Origin: Natrinema salsiterrestre
GTDB taxonomy: Archaea; Halobacteriota; Halobacteria; Halobacteriales; Natrialbaceae
Reading direction: 5' to 3'
Assembly (NCBI RefSeq): GCF_029502005.1
Contig: NZ_JAMQOT010000003.1
Span: 436,222-500,221, forward strand
Length of the DNA stretch: 64,000 nt
In this document: positions 9,007 through 16,810 of the stretch, piece after piece
Layout of the letters: each line of letters opens with the position of its first letter
Numbering within the stretch: position 1 is the first letter of the stretch
Notes under the pieces: generated by a model
Databases searched by the model: none
The model's input: only the letters and a program-made list of their open reading frames with translations
What the model was told of the DNA's origin: nothing
Position numbers and translations under genes: made by a program

Positions 9007-10476
9007 TTAATCGCCGGGTGCGGGGTCGGGTCGATAGCCGCGACTGATGACCTTCCAGTGGCCGGCGGCGAACCGGTAGTACGTGACGGCGGCAGGAACG
9101 AGCGTCTCGAGGATCAGTGCCGCGTAGAGCGCACCGATTCCGAGGGGCGTGACCGCCTCGAGGAACGGTACCGGGACCGCGATCGCACCGAGCGCAGCGA
9201 CGGGGAGTGCGAACACGTATAGCCCGAGTAGCTGGCCGTAGAACGGCCAGCGCGTGTCGCCGCTCGCGCGGAGCGGTCCGGTCGCGCCGCCGCTCACGCC
9301 GCGGAAGACGACGCTCGCGCAGGCGACGACAATGAACGTCGTCACGAGCGGCCGGACAGACGGATCGTCGACGAAGAGGCTTCCGACCTGTCCGGCGAAG
9401 ACGAGCACGACGGTCGCAGCGAAGAGATACACGGCGGTCCCGAACCAGAGCACTTCGTAGCCGTACGTGTCAGCGTCCCCTTCGTCGCCGGTTCCGAGTT
9501 CCTGTCCCACCAGACTACTGGACGCGAGCGAAAACCCCCAGCCGGGCGTATCCATCAGATCCCGAACGCGCCGCGCGATGACGTATGCGGCCACTACGTT
9601 CGGACCGAACAGCGCGACGATGGCGAGCATCGGAAACTGGGCGGCCCGCCGAGCGACGTTCGTAAACACCAGCGGCGTCCCGATATCGATCACGTTCCGG
9701 ACGTCCTCGAGGGTCGTGTACGGCCGAGCGAAGCGGACGCGAACCGGAAACTCGCCGATCAGGGGTAACCGCCCGAACGCGAACCCGGTGACGAACGCCG
9801 TCAGTACCAGGACGTTCGCCAGTACCGTTCCGATCGCCGCACCGACCACGCCCCACTCGAGGACGAACAGCAAGACGGCGTTGACGGCGATATTGACGAC
9901 GGCGCCCCCCGCTCGGAGTACCATGGGTGTCCACGCGTCGTCGGCACCGACGAGGGTTCGGCTTCCGATCAGGTTCAGCGCGGCGAAGGGAACGCCGAGG
10001 GCGACGACTCGAAGGTAGTCCCCGCCGTACGCGAGCGACGTTCCGTCGTTCCCGACGAGCGAGATCAGTCGTTCGGGAACGGTCCAGTAGAGGACCGCGA
10101 GCGGAACGGTGACCGCGACGACGACGAGCGCACTGGTCGTCACCGCACGCGACAGCTCCTCGGTCGCCCGGACGCTGTATCGCTGGGAGACCAGACTGAT
10201 CGTCGCCCCGGCGATCCCGCCGCCGATACCGAACGCGATCGCCCAGAAGGGCGTCGCGAAGCCCACCCCAGCGATCGCTGCCGGACCGAGGGCGATCCCG
10301 ACCATCGCCACGTCCGCCGCGGACTTGGACATCCGGGCGATGCCGGTCACGATCCGCGGCCAGGCGAGGTCGGTGGTCCGCTCGGCGCGGTCCGAGTCGA
10401 TGAGACCGACCCGCGCGAGCAGATACCCGATCGACAGCAGGAGCCAGCGGAACGGATTCGGCACTCGAGAAGCCAC
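9007..10476 (-). CDS. MATE family efflux transporter
   Basis: A 489-residue polytopic membrane protein with about 12 hydrophobic helices and the MATE (multi antimicrobial extrusion) layout: two homologous halves, the first beginning with ITGIARMSKSAADVAMVGIAL and GFATPFWAIAFGIGGG. These proteins export organic cations, drugs or metabolites with Na+ or H+ influx. A TATA-like TGTATAAAG on the minus strand (plus 10508-10516) stands 32-40 bases before the start. The gene is single and divergent from the frameshifted PRC-barrel gene. Its substrate is unknown. Confidence 0.88.
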   Translation of the reverse strand: MASRVPNPFRWLLLSIGYLLARVGLIDSDRAERTTDLAWPRIVTGIARMSKSAADVAMVGIALGPAAIAGVGFATPFWAIAFGIGGGIAGATISLVSQRYSVRATEELSRAVTTSALVVVAVTVPLAVLYWTVPERLISLVGNDGTSLAYGGDYLRVVALGVPFAALNLIGSRTLVGADDAWTPMVLRAGGAVVNIAVNAVLLFVLEWGVVGAAIGTVLANVLVLTAFVTGFAFGRLPLIGEFPVRVRFARPYTTLEDVRNVIDIGTPLVFTNVARRAAQFPMLAIVALFGPNVVAAYVIARRVRDLMDTPGWGFSLASSSLVGQELGTGDEGDADTYGYEVLWFGTAVYLFAATVVLVFAGQVGSLFVDDPSVRPLVTTFIVVACASVVFRGVSGGATGPLRASGDTRWPFYGQLLGLYVFALPVAALGAIAVPVPFLEAVTPLGIGALYAALILETLVPAAVTYYRFAAGHWKVISRGYRPDPAPGD

Positions 10477-10732
10477 GATCTCCCGTACAGGATTCAGCGC
10501 TAAAACGCTTTATACATCACCGTTTTATCATTATCGATGTAGTTCGATAGGCCGTCTCACGGGCGATAGGGAACGATCGATTCAGATATTACGACAGCTC
10601 GACAGGAGACGAGCCCGTCGCCGGGCTACCGGGCGCCCGAGCGAGAGCAGTCGAAATCTCGGCCGTTTGCTACGAACCGGTGGCGCGGGTGCAGGCACCA
10701 CTGGCTTGGCCCGTACCGGCGCACCCTCCGGT

Positions 10733-11401
10733 GTGAGTGGACGATTTTCGAACGCGGACGTCGGAAAACCGGTCGAGAACGAGACCGGAGAGGTATTCGG
10801 TCGGATCATTGAAACGCGGGGTGATACCGTCAGCGTCGAACCGAACCCCGGAGTGATCGCGTCGGTCAAGGCGGCTCTCGGCTGGAAACGAACACACGAC
10901 GAGACGCTGGTGATTCACGAGGACGCGATCGAAACGGTGTCCGACGATACGGTCCGGCTCGAGTCTGACCTCGACGTCGCGGCCATGCGGGCCGCAATCG
11001 GCGAACGAGACCCCAGTCCCGAGACGTTCGATGTAGGGTTCGATGCGAGGCGAAGCCGCGACGAGACGGAGCCGTTCACAGCAGTGGACGCGGATAGAGA
11101 GACGGACAGTGCCGACGAACCGGAGCCGTCCGAAAAGCGCCACCCGGCAGCGGAAGCCGACGAAGGCGGTACGGAAACCGACTCTATTCGCGCGAAAGTC
11201 GGCGACGATTCACCCGAACCCGAAAACCGAGAGGCCGATCAGGCTGCGAGTAAACCGACGAAACCGTCGGTTCCGGGGCGCTGGAACACCCCGAAGGGTC
11301 CTCCGCGCTCGACGGAACCAGCACGAGTGATGACCTCGAGATGGGTGACGACGTTACTCTCGAGATGGGACCGCGGCCCGAAGAGACGGCGGGGGAACTG
11401 A
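10733..11401 (+). pseudogene. N-terminal half of a frameshifted PRC-barrel/HhH protein
   Basis: From GTG 10733 the frame begins MSGRFSNADVGKPVENETG and continues with a PRC-barrel-like fold (ENETGEVFGRI, VSVEPNPG, AALGWKR, LVIHEDAIETVSDDTVRL), then an acidic disordered stretch. Around 11230-11265 the acidic composition moves to the frame one base back, while this frame turns into Arg/Pro-rich sequence and stops at 11399-11401. The other frame continues as the HhH-containing protein at 11341-12552. A single-base deletion near 11240-11260, or a sequencing error, would explain both halves. No promoter is obvious, and the GTG is the only reasonable start. Confidence 0.6.
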
Positions 11402-12552
11402 CCGACTCGATGGACCACACCCGGACTCCCGAAGGGAACACACCCGATGAAGCCACATCGCCCGAAGAGACCGGAGACGAGCGGAAGACGACTGAGAACG
11501 GGTCATCGACCTCGAGCGACGAGTCGATCGGACGCATCGACAGCACGTCACTCGAGGACGTCAGCGACGGAGTGGACGCCGACGAACGGCGTTCGTCTGA
11601 GGACGCTAATCTGGCGGACGAACTACACACGGGGACCGATATCGAGCCACTCGAGGAACCGGGCGAATCCGAGACGGTCACTGTCGACGCGAGGACGGGC
11701 GGCGAAGCGAGCGTCGCACCCGACGAAGGAGACTCGAGCGTGGATCACGAATCAGCGACGACGATCGATCGGGCGCTGGGTCCCGACATCGATCCCGACA
11801 CCATCGAGGGTCAACGCACCGACGTCGGGAACGGCGTCGAAACGGCCGATCGCCGAATCGCCACCGATGACCGCGATATCGATCGTCGGTCCGCCGACAC
11901 GGGCAGTGAGCACGAGAGAACGACGGTCTGTAACCGTGAGATCGAGTCCGACCGTGTCGCGGCCGAAGAGACAGCACCGGACGAACTCACAGCGATGGAC
12001 GGACGTCATCGACCCACACCGGTTTCGGCACTGTTCGCCGGCCAGCGAGCGGCGCTCGAATCCGGAACCCGAACCGTCCAGCACGGGGTCGAAGCCCAGC
12101 GGCGGATTGCCGTCGGCGCACTGTCCGGGGGGTTGGCACTGCAGCGCCAGCAGCTGAAGCTGGTCGAGAGAGCGACCAGCGCGCCGTTCGAACTCGTCAC
12201 CGCGATATCCGGCTCGGGGCGCGGGGAGACTGACCCCGGACTCGGTGACCGACGCGACGAACTCGAGCAAGGGCGCGAACAACTGGTGTCCGACGCCGAC
12301 CCGACGTCCCTCCCGCTCGAGTTCGTCGACGGGCTCGATAGGATGTCTCGCAAGCGCCTCACGGATGCGGATATTACGTCGCTCGACGACCTCGCCCGGG
12401 CGAACAGCGATACCGTCGCCGAGGCCGCCGGCGTCACCGAGAAGCGCGCGAAGAGCTGGATCGAACGGGTCGAGACGGAAGACCGGTCATGCCGTCAGTG
12501 GAACCCGCGATCCGAAATCGGATTCGATCGGTGTCCGGCCGCTGTGGAGTGA
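11341..12552 (+). CDS. C-terminal half of the PRC-barrel/helix-hairpin-helix protein (frameshifted)
   Basis: 403 codons from the first ATG; this frame is open from 11254, just after a TAA at 11251-11253. It has a long Asp/Glu/Thr-rich disordered region, a helical stretch (QRAALESGTRTVQHGVEAQ, then QRQQLKLVERATSAPFEL) of the phasin-like kind common in haloarchaeal HhH proteins, and a C-terminal helix-hairpin-helix (VDGLDRMSRKRLTDADITSL then DTVAEAAGVTEKRAKSWIE) similar to the RNA-polymerase/Rad51-type HhH. Its family normally carries an N-terminal PRC barrel, which lies at 10733 in another frame. Independent translation is possible but unproved; molecular role unknown. Confidence 0.6.
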   Translation: MGDDVTLEMGPRPEETAGELTDSMDHTRTPEGNTPDEATSPEETGDERKTTENGSSTSSDESIGRIDSTSLEDVSDGVDADERRSSEDANLADELHTGTDIEPLEEPGESETVTVDARTGGEASVAPDEGDSSVDHESATTIDRALGPDIDPDTIEGQRTDVGNGVETADRRIATDDRDIDRRSADTGSEHERTTVCNREIESDRVAAEETAPDELTAMDGRHRPTPVSALFAGQRAALESGTRTVQHGVEAQRRIAVGALSGGLALQRQQLKLVERATSAPFELVTAISGSGRGETDPGLGDRRDELEQGREQLVSDADPTSLPLEFVDGLDRMSRKRLTDADITSLDDLARANSDTVAEAAGVTEKRAKSWIERVETEDRSCRQWNPRSEIGFDRCPAAVE

Positions 12553-12628
12553 CTATCGGTACCGATGCGCCCAGATTTATTATATTCGAGAGGCTCCGTA
12601 GGAGCGTAGTACCACGAACCCTCCCGCA

Positions 12629-13045
12629 ATGACCAGCCCTGATCGATACAAACTGTTCGGCGTCTACCTCTCGGAGGACGTCTACGACTCGCTCGCGGAC
12701 TTCCTCTACGAAGAGGCCGGCGTCGTCGAGTACGACACTTACTTCGAGACGTCCGACTCCGGGGTTCCAGCGGGCGATCCCGGCGCCGAGGCGACCGATC
12801 AACTCGTTTCGGACCTCGTCACGGCGTTCGCAGACCGCTACGACGAGGCGGATTTCGACGCCGCTCGGCGAGTCGACGACGACGCGTTCGTTCTCGCACA
12901 TCTCGCCGCCGATCCGCGGACGGTGACGCGTGCCCGCGAGCGATTTCAGGCTGCCGCGACGATTCAGGACGCGGACAGCCGAACGGTTCACACCGCTATC
13001 GTGGCGGCACATCTCGGCGACCGGACCGATCTCGAGTCGCCGTAA
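12629..13045 (+). CDS. Hypothetical haloarchaeal protein, 138 residues
   Basis: Soluble acidic protein starting MTSPDRYKLFGVYLSEDVYD. It contains two probable alpha-helical blocks (DVYDSLADFLYEEAGV and DQLVSDLVTAFADRYDEADF) and no cysteine pairs or membrane segments. A TATA-like TTTATTATA is at about 12572-12580, some 50 bases upstream of the ATG. The composition and codon use are those of its neighbours, so I regard it as a real gene, but I do not recognise a function. Confidence 0.65.
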   Translation: MTSPDRYKLFGVYLSEDVYDSLADFLYEEAGVVEYDTYFETSDSGVPAGDPGAEATDQLVSDLVTAFADRYDEADFDAARRVDDDAFVLAHLAADPRTVTRARERFQAAATIQDADSRTVHTAIVAAHLGDRTDLESP

Positions 13046-13126
13046 GCGGTCGCCGCTCGGGATCACGAGGCTGTTCGCGCGCTGAGGACGGCCTCGAGAC
13101 GTCCCGCTCGACACGAACGGTCGTAC

Positions 13127-13267
13127 TCAGGCCTCCTGCAGATCGACGATGCTCACCCAGTGATCGCCGTACTCGGCCTCGTGGTCGCTGGCATCCCTGT
13201 TCGCGTCGGCCCAGTCCGTGTGCCTGCGGTCGAAATCGCAGCTGTCACACTGCAGCTGGTATGCCAT
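13127..13267 (-). CDS. Small zinc-finger-like protein, 46 residues
   Basis: Begins MAYQLQCDSCDFDRRHTDW and carries CxxC near the N-terminus plus two spaced His residues (SDHEAEYGDHW), a pattern of the abundant haloarchaeal one-domain zinc-finger proteins. A TATA-like GTTTAAG on the minus strand at about plus 13290-13296 is 25 bases before the ATG, so the transcript is probably leaderless. The layout resembles the 62-residue protein at 15494, suggesting a related small family. Function unknown. Confidence 0.6.
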   Translation of the reverse strand: MAYQLQCDSCDFDRRHTDWADANRDASDHEAEYGDHWVSIVDLQEA

Positions 13268-13507
13268 GTTGGGTGCTACCACCCCAGTCGGCTTAAACCT
13301 CCCCGCTCCGATCTCCTGTGGGTAGTATCTGCACGTCGGTTTCGATGCCGGTTTCGAGGGGCCGATAGCTGAGGCCCTCGCCTGATAGGTATTCGAGTCC
13401 TCGAGCGAAGAGCAATCGATTTCGAACCACTACTCAGGTGATAGGAGGGACCGTGGTTGCTATAAGATACAGGCAATCCACACTCTCGGAGCGACGATCC
13501 GGTCCAA

Positions 13508-13579
13508 GCTGGAATTAGGAATTGAACCTAACTCTCTACCGAACATATGGTAGTGCCTCGCCTTGAGGGCCGTTCCAGC
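13508..13579 (-). tRNA. tRNA-like cloverleaf, probably a tRNA pseudogene
   Basis: 72 bases on the minus strand fold as a cloverleaf. Acceptor GCTGGAA/TTCCAGC pairs 7 of 7, the anticodon stem CTACC/GGTAG pairs 5 of 5, and the T-arm TTAGG-TTCAATT-CCTAA pairs 5 of 5 with a canonical T-loop. The anticodon loop has 8 bases (ATATGTTC) instead of 7, position 8 is C rather than T, and the D-arm has only 3 pairs. These defects point to a decayed or virus-derived tRNA, so I give no amino acid. Confidence 0.45.
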
Positions 13580-13900
13580 GCGTTGCCGTTCGAACGATCA
13601 CTTCGAATTCGAATCACAGTCGCCTGCGGTGGAATCCGATCGTCCGAAATCGTTCTCTGTCAGGTCACGGTACAGTCCCTACTCGGATAAAAGTTGAGAG
13701 TGACGGCAGAGCGATCTCCGGTCGGTGATGATTGCGTACGGTTTCCCTATCGATTCATCCCAAGGCCGTTTGATTGCTATGACCACAGGAGGTGGTGATA
13801 CGGCATCGTTGTCTCGCCGGACTTCTTCACTCCACTACGCGCGTCTCGTCCAGTTCAAATCTGTTCCCCGTTACGAACCCGCCCCTCGTGACAACAGTAG

Positions 13901-13920
13901 TGGGTTGGGGCAGATTTGAA
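13901..13920 (-). repeat. Copy of the tRNA-Val 3' end (att-like), copy A
   Basis: The 20 bases are identical to 14152-14171, the T-arm/acceptor end of tRNA-Val(CAC) on the minus strand, including the discriminator position. The flanking AGTAG is also shared with the intact tRNA boundary. Confidence 0.6.
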
Positions 13921-13988
13921 CCACGTCGAGACGGTCGCTCTCACTTCGTTCGGCCGCTGCAACTCGTCTAGTTCAAACTACTGACTAT

Positions 13989-14039
13989 TTTTGCCGACAC
14001 GGACTCGTCGCTAGGCTCCTCGTCGTTGTGTCGGCAAAA
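13989..14039. repeat. 12-base perfect inverted repeat
   Basis: TTTTGCCGACAC at 13989-14000 is the exact reverse complement of GTGTCGGCAAAA at 14028-14039, with a 27-base interval. It lies between tRNA-end copies A and B, ending one base before copy B. Confidence 0.55.
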
Positions 14040-14040
14040 G

Positions 14041-14060
14041 TGGGTTGGGGCAGATTTGAA
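14041..14060 (-). repeat. Copy of the tRNA-Val 3' end (att-like), copy B
   Basis: Identical to copy A and to 14152-14171, and followed by the same CCAC as copy A. Copies A and B share more flank with each other than with the intact tRNA, consistent with successive integration or excision events. Confidence 0.6.
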
Positions 14061-14151
14061 CCACGGTCGTTCCGCTCCGCTCCACTCCCTGATTCAAATC
14101 TGCCCAACGTGACGATCCTGTTGCTCGCGGGTTTGCTCGCGACAGAAGTAG

Positions 14152-14226
14152 TGGGTTGGGGCAGATTTGAACTGCCGACTTCCTCCGTGTGAAGGAGGTA
14201 TCATAACCGGACTAGATCACCAACCC
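14152..14226 (-). tRNA. tRNA-Val (anticodon CAC)
   Basis: 75 bases, complete cloverleaf. Acceptor GGGTTGG/CCAACCC with discriminator A, anticodon arm CCTCC-TTCACAC-GGAGG with anticodon CAC, T-arm GGCAG-TTCAAAT-CTGCC. No CCA is encoded. A TATA-like TCTTAAG (plus 14252-14258) lies about 25-33 bases upstream of the 5' end. Copies of its 3' end nearby mark it as an integration target. Confidence 0.92.
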
Positions 14227-14266
14227 GCACGAGGTGCTACCTGTGCGTTCGACTTAAGACTTCCTT

Positions 14267-14542
14267 TCACCGATCGCCGTCGGACTCGCTCGAGCGGCCA
14301 GCCACGAGCCGCTTCTGCACCGAATCGACGGCTCCGCGGGTGTGCGCCACCGCCCGGCGCTCGAGTGCGGTCGCGTCTGCCACCGCGCCCTCGAGCCGGC
14401 TGGGTTCCGGATCCGGGTCGTCGCGTCCGAAGAGTGCTCGAACGCGAGTCGTCGGTGCCTCGAGTGCGTCAGTAACGCCGAGGCGGGCGTGTTCCGCGGC
14501 GCGGGCGAGGTAGTAGCGGCTGTCTGTGAAGTGTTTGTTCAT
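14267..14542 (-). CDS. Small helical haloarchaeal protein (DUF7553-like)
   Basis: A 91-residue protein starting MNKHFTDSRYYLARAAEHAR, almost wholly helical and highly charged, with no cysteines or membrane segment. This N-terminus (NKHF..xxYYLxRAxEHA) is shared by a widespread haloarchaeal family of unknown function. The open frame continues upstream for 42 codons, but a TATA-like ACTATATTCG at about plus 14571-14580 supports the Met at 14542. It is transcribed away from the DoxX gene. Confidence 0.65.
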   Translation of the reverse strand: MNKHFTDSRYYLARAAEHARLGVTDALEAPTTRVRALFGRDDPDPEPSRLEGAVADATALERRAVAHTRGAVDSVQKRLVAGRSSESDGDR

Positions 14543-14793
14543 CTGATTCTCTTCCGTAGAGAGGCATCCAGCGAATATAGTCCTTTCGTAGACGACAGAA
14601 TCGGACGGTCCGCGAAACGGGCGGCTTCCGTCGGGGTCCGACCACCGGATGCCGCCTCCCCACAACAAGAGCGAGCGAAGACCGGTCGCTATGGCGGCCC
14701 ATCGATCGAATATTCCCGTGCTTCGTGATCACACGCGACATCCGAATTCCGCAAATAACCGGCGTTTCACCCGGTAACACTCCCGTTAGCGAG

Positions 14794-14800
14794 AATATAA
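14794..14800 (+). promoter_or_regulatory. TATA-like element for the leader-ORF/DoxX transcript
   Basis: AATATAA lies about 30 bases before the ATG at 14829, appropriate for a leaderless start on the 30-codon leader ORF. Confidence 0.4.
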
Positions 14801-14828
14801 CCGGTACGGGAACGAACCAGATAACGTA

Positions 14829-14921
14829 ATGCAACCACAGAAGCGGTTCGCGGTGACGGATCGATTCCAGGAGATTCACGGACGACATACAACGGCCTCG
14901 AGAACGGAGGTGGGCAACTGA
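14829..14921 (+). CDS. 30-codon leader ORF upstream of the DoxX gene
   Basis: ATG 14829 to TGA 14919-14921, beginning MQPQKRFAVTDRF. The start fits a leaderless transcript from the TATA-like element at 14794, and its stop overlaps the DoxX start by one base (TGATG). Its last codons contain the Shine-Dalgarno sequence used by DoxX. It may act as a translational-coupling leader rather than encode a functional peptide. Confidence 0.4.
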   Translation: MQPQKRFAVTDRFQEIHGRHTTASRTEVGN

Positions 14922-15337
14922 TGGCGTTCGAGAGCGGAGTCGGTGCGGTACTGCTGCTCGTCGGTCGGTTGCTCTTCGGCGGACTCCTCGTCTTTCAGGG
15001 AGTGAACCACTTCATGCAGACGGACATGCTGGCCGGCTACGCGGAATCGAAGGGCATCCCAGCGGCGCGGTTCGGCGTCGTGGCGTCGGGAGTCATGCTC
15101 GTCCTCGGCGGCCTCGGCATCGTCCTCGGCGTCTACCCCGTGATCGCCGCGGGGATGCTGGCGGTGTTCTTCCTCGCCGTCACGCCGTTCATGCACGACT
15201 TCTGGGCAGTCCCGGAGGAGCAACAGCAAAACGAGATGACTCACTTCCTCAAGAACGTCGAACTGCTGGGCGCCTCCTTGCTCGTGTTGGTTCTCGCGGG
15301 CGAGACCTGGGGTTACGCGCTGAATATCGGACTGTAA
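14921..15337 (+). CDS. DoxX family membrane protein
   Basis: A 138-residue protein with four hydrophobic helices of the DoxX/SURF4-like fold. The N-terminal GRLLFGGLLVFQGVNHFM motif is typical, and conserved helices around VVASGVMLVLGGLGIVLG and LAVTPFMHDFW follow. DoxX proteins sit in the cytoplasmic membrane; some pair with thiosulfate:quinone oxidoreductase, others are poorly characterised. A strong Shine-Dalgarno GGAGGTG (14906-14912) and a TGATG overlap with a 30-codon leader ORF fix the start. Confidence 0.85.
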   Translation: MAFESGVGAVLLLVGRLLFGGLLVFQGVNHFMQTDMLAGYAESKGIPAARFGVVASGVMLVLGGLGIVLGVYPVIAAGMLAVFFLAVTPFMHDFWAVPEEQQQNEMTHFLKNVELLGASLLVLVLAGETWGYALNIGL

Positions 15338-15493
15338 ACTGGCTACCGCTGTGCGTCGCTTCTATCGAATCGTCGTGAAACCCTCGTTTTCCACGCTCGA
15401 AGCCACCAGTTCCCCGTCACGTCGGTCGGAACCGAGCGTCGATCCAATTTTGTTTGGGGTGTGATTCAAGCGGTCGGTCAGTGAAAGGGGGCT

Positions 15494-15682
15494 ATGGCAA
15501 CGAAAGAGACGGCCCCCGTTCGCGGAGAAACGAAGCGGTTCCTCGTGGAGTGCGACGGCTGTTCGTACGAGCGATCGGCTGAGGGTCGTGACGAAGCGAT
15601 GCGAATCGGAACCGACCACCGACTGGAGACGGGCCACGAACCCGTCGCCGTCGAACTCCCGCCCCCAACAGAGAACGCGTAA
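15494..15682 (+). CDS. Small CxxC protein, 62 residues
   Basis: Begins MATKETAPVRGETKRFLVE, then CDGC, an acidic linker and HRLETGHEP with two His residues. This is a single zinc-finger-like fold, similar in layout to the 46-residue protein at 13127-13267. A GGGGG stretch just before the ATG may serve as ribosome binding site. Such one-domain zinc proteins are frequent in haloarchaea and usually uncharacterised. Confidence 0.65.
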   Translation: MATKETAPVRGETKRFLVECDGCSYERSAEGRDEAMRIGTDHRLETGHEPVAVELPPPTENA

Positions 15683-15808
15683 GTCCCCTCGCAGTCTCGG
15701 GGACGATACGCGACGAGGATGGGGTTATATCCGGTTCGATACGGTCACTGCGGAGTCTCCGCTCCCGGCGAACTACTTGAACGAACTGGGGTCGGTGGCT
15801 GTCCGGGC

Positions 15809-16342
15809 CTAGTAATCGGGTGCTTCCTCCGGTTCGCCGTCTCGAGCGTTGACGACGCGGGCAAACGTAAATAGCCCGTCCGAGAGCCGATTGAGGTACT
15901 GGACTGCGTCCTCGTTGATCTGCTCCTCTGCGGCCAGTGCGACCGCTCGGCGTTCCGCCCGCCGGCAGACCGTCCGGCAGTGGTGGAGCGCCGCTCCGTG
16001 TTCACTGCCCGTCGGGAGAATAAACGAGGTCAGGGGCTCGAGTTCCTCGTCGTACTCGTCGATCCAGTCCTCGACGGCGTCGACGTGTTCGGGACGGATC
16101 GCCGGGTCGTCCTCGTCGGGATCGGGGTTCGCGAAGTCCGCTTGCACGACGTGGAGGTGGTTCTGAATCGCCGAGAGCCGCTCGTTAATGTCGTCGTGGT
16201 CAGTCGGTCGGACGGTTCCGATCAGGGCGTTGAGTTCGTCGACCGTTCCGTAAGCCTCGATCCGTGGGCTCGCCTTCGAAACGCGAGTCATGTCCCGGAG
16301 GTCCGTGTCTCCGTCGTCGCCGCGGCCGGTATAGATCGACAT
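15809..16342 (-). CDS. Cob(I)yrinic acid a,c-diamide / cobalamin adenosyltransferase (PduO type)
   Basis: A 177-residue PduO-type ATP:corrinoid adenosyltransferase, which adds the 5'-deoxyadenosyl ligand to reduced cobalamin. It has the N-terminal ATP-binding YTGRGDDGDTDL, then IEAYGTVDELNALIG, the helical core, and LPTGSEHGAALHHCRTVCRR with the conserved Arg-rich active-site helix, then YLNRLSDGLF. The Met at 16342 gives the normal family length; earlier codons in the open frame are unconserved. It is divergent from the zinc-ribbon gene at 16476. No other cobalamin genes are present. Confidence 0.88.
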   Translation of the reverse strand: MSIYTGRGDDGDTDLRDMTRVSKASPRIEAYGTVDELNALIGTVRPTDHDDINERLSAIQNHLHVVQADFANPDPDEDDPAIRPEHVDAVEDWIDEYDEELEPLTSFILPTGSEHGAALHHCRTVCRRAERRAVALAAEEQINEDAVQYLNRLSDGLFTFARVVNARDGEPEEAPDY

Positions 16343-16475
16343 GGATGGGGGGACGGCGGGAGCATACTTAACTTCCCTGTCACCCGGAACGCAGACCGTT
16401 GCCAGCGATTCGGTCGCGGATCCGCCTGCCGCAGAAACCAATATGTTAAAATCGCTTCGCACTCTACGGCCGCGC

Positions 16476-16652
16476 ATGGCTATGGAACTCGTCCACGAGT
16501 GTCCCAACTGCGGGGGCGAAAAGACGTTCTACCGCGCCGCCAGCACGACGCTCCACCTCGGCGAGAAGATCAAGTGGCACTGCCCGGACTGCGATTACGG
16601 ATTCGTCCGCATCGGCGACAACGGAACCGCCGTCGACTCGAGTACCGCGTAA
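16476..16652 (+). CDS. Small two-CxxC zinc-ribbon protein
   Basis: 58 residues with CPNCGGEKTFYRA and, after a beta-turn region, CPDCDYGFVRI: a classic rubredoxin-like zinc ribbon. A TATA-like GTTAAAATC at about 16444-16452 lies about 27 bases before ATG 16476, favouring that start over the second Met at 16482. It is probably a nucleic-acid or protein-binding accessory; partner unknown. Confidence 0.7.
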   Translation: MAMELVHECPNCGGEKTFYRAASTTLHLGEKIKWHCPDCDYGFVRIGDNGTAVDSSTA

Positions 16653-16810
16653 ACCCGGCGTCCAGCCCCGATATCGACCCTTTTCACGGAATGGCGATTC
16701 GGAATCTGCATCGACGTCCCGACGATCTCCCTCGAACGAGTGCGGAACGAGAGAGCCGTCCGTAGCGGTGAAGGAACGGGTTTCAAGTAGCGTGTTACTC
16801 GCTAGGCGGT

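Larger units (their letters stand above)
13268..14151. other. Integration-scar region: no protein gene, tRNA-derived repeats
   Basis: About 880 bases without a supported protein. It contains a tRNA-like cloverleaf (13508-13579), two extra copies of the tRNA-Val 3' end (13901-13920, 14041-14060), inverted pieces of that sequence (for example 14091-14105) and a 12-base inverted repeat (13989-14000 and 14028-14039). This is the kind of debris left next to a tRNA used repeatedly as an attachment site. Confidence 0.55.

Noticed and set aside
11230..11265. Programmed -1 frameshifting as the explanation of the split PRC-barrel/HhH gene
   Set aside because: No slippery heptamer (X XXY YYZ) with good re-pairing is present; the AAA codons would slip onto TAA or GAA. 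A base deletion or sequencing error fits better.
13725..13919. 64-codon plus-strand ORF ending in the first tRNA-end copy
   Set aside because: Its 3' end is tRNA-derived repeat sequence and its composition is not protein-like.
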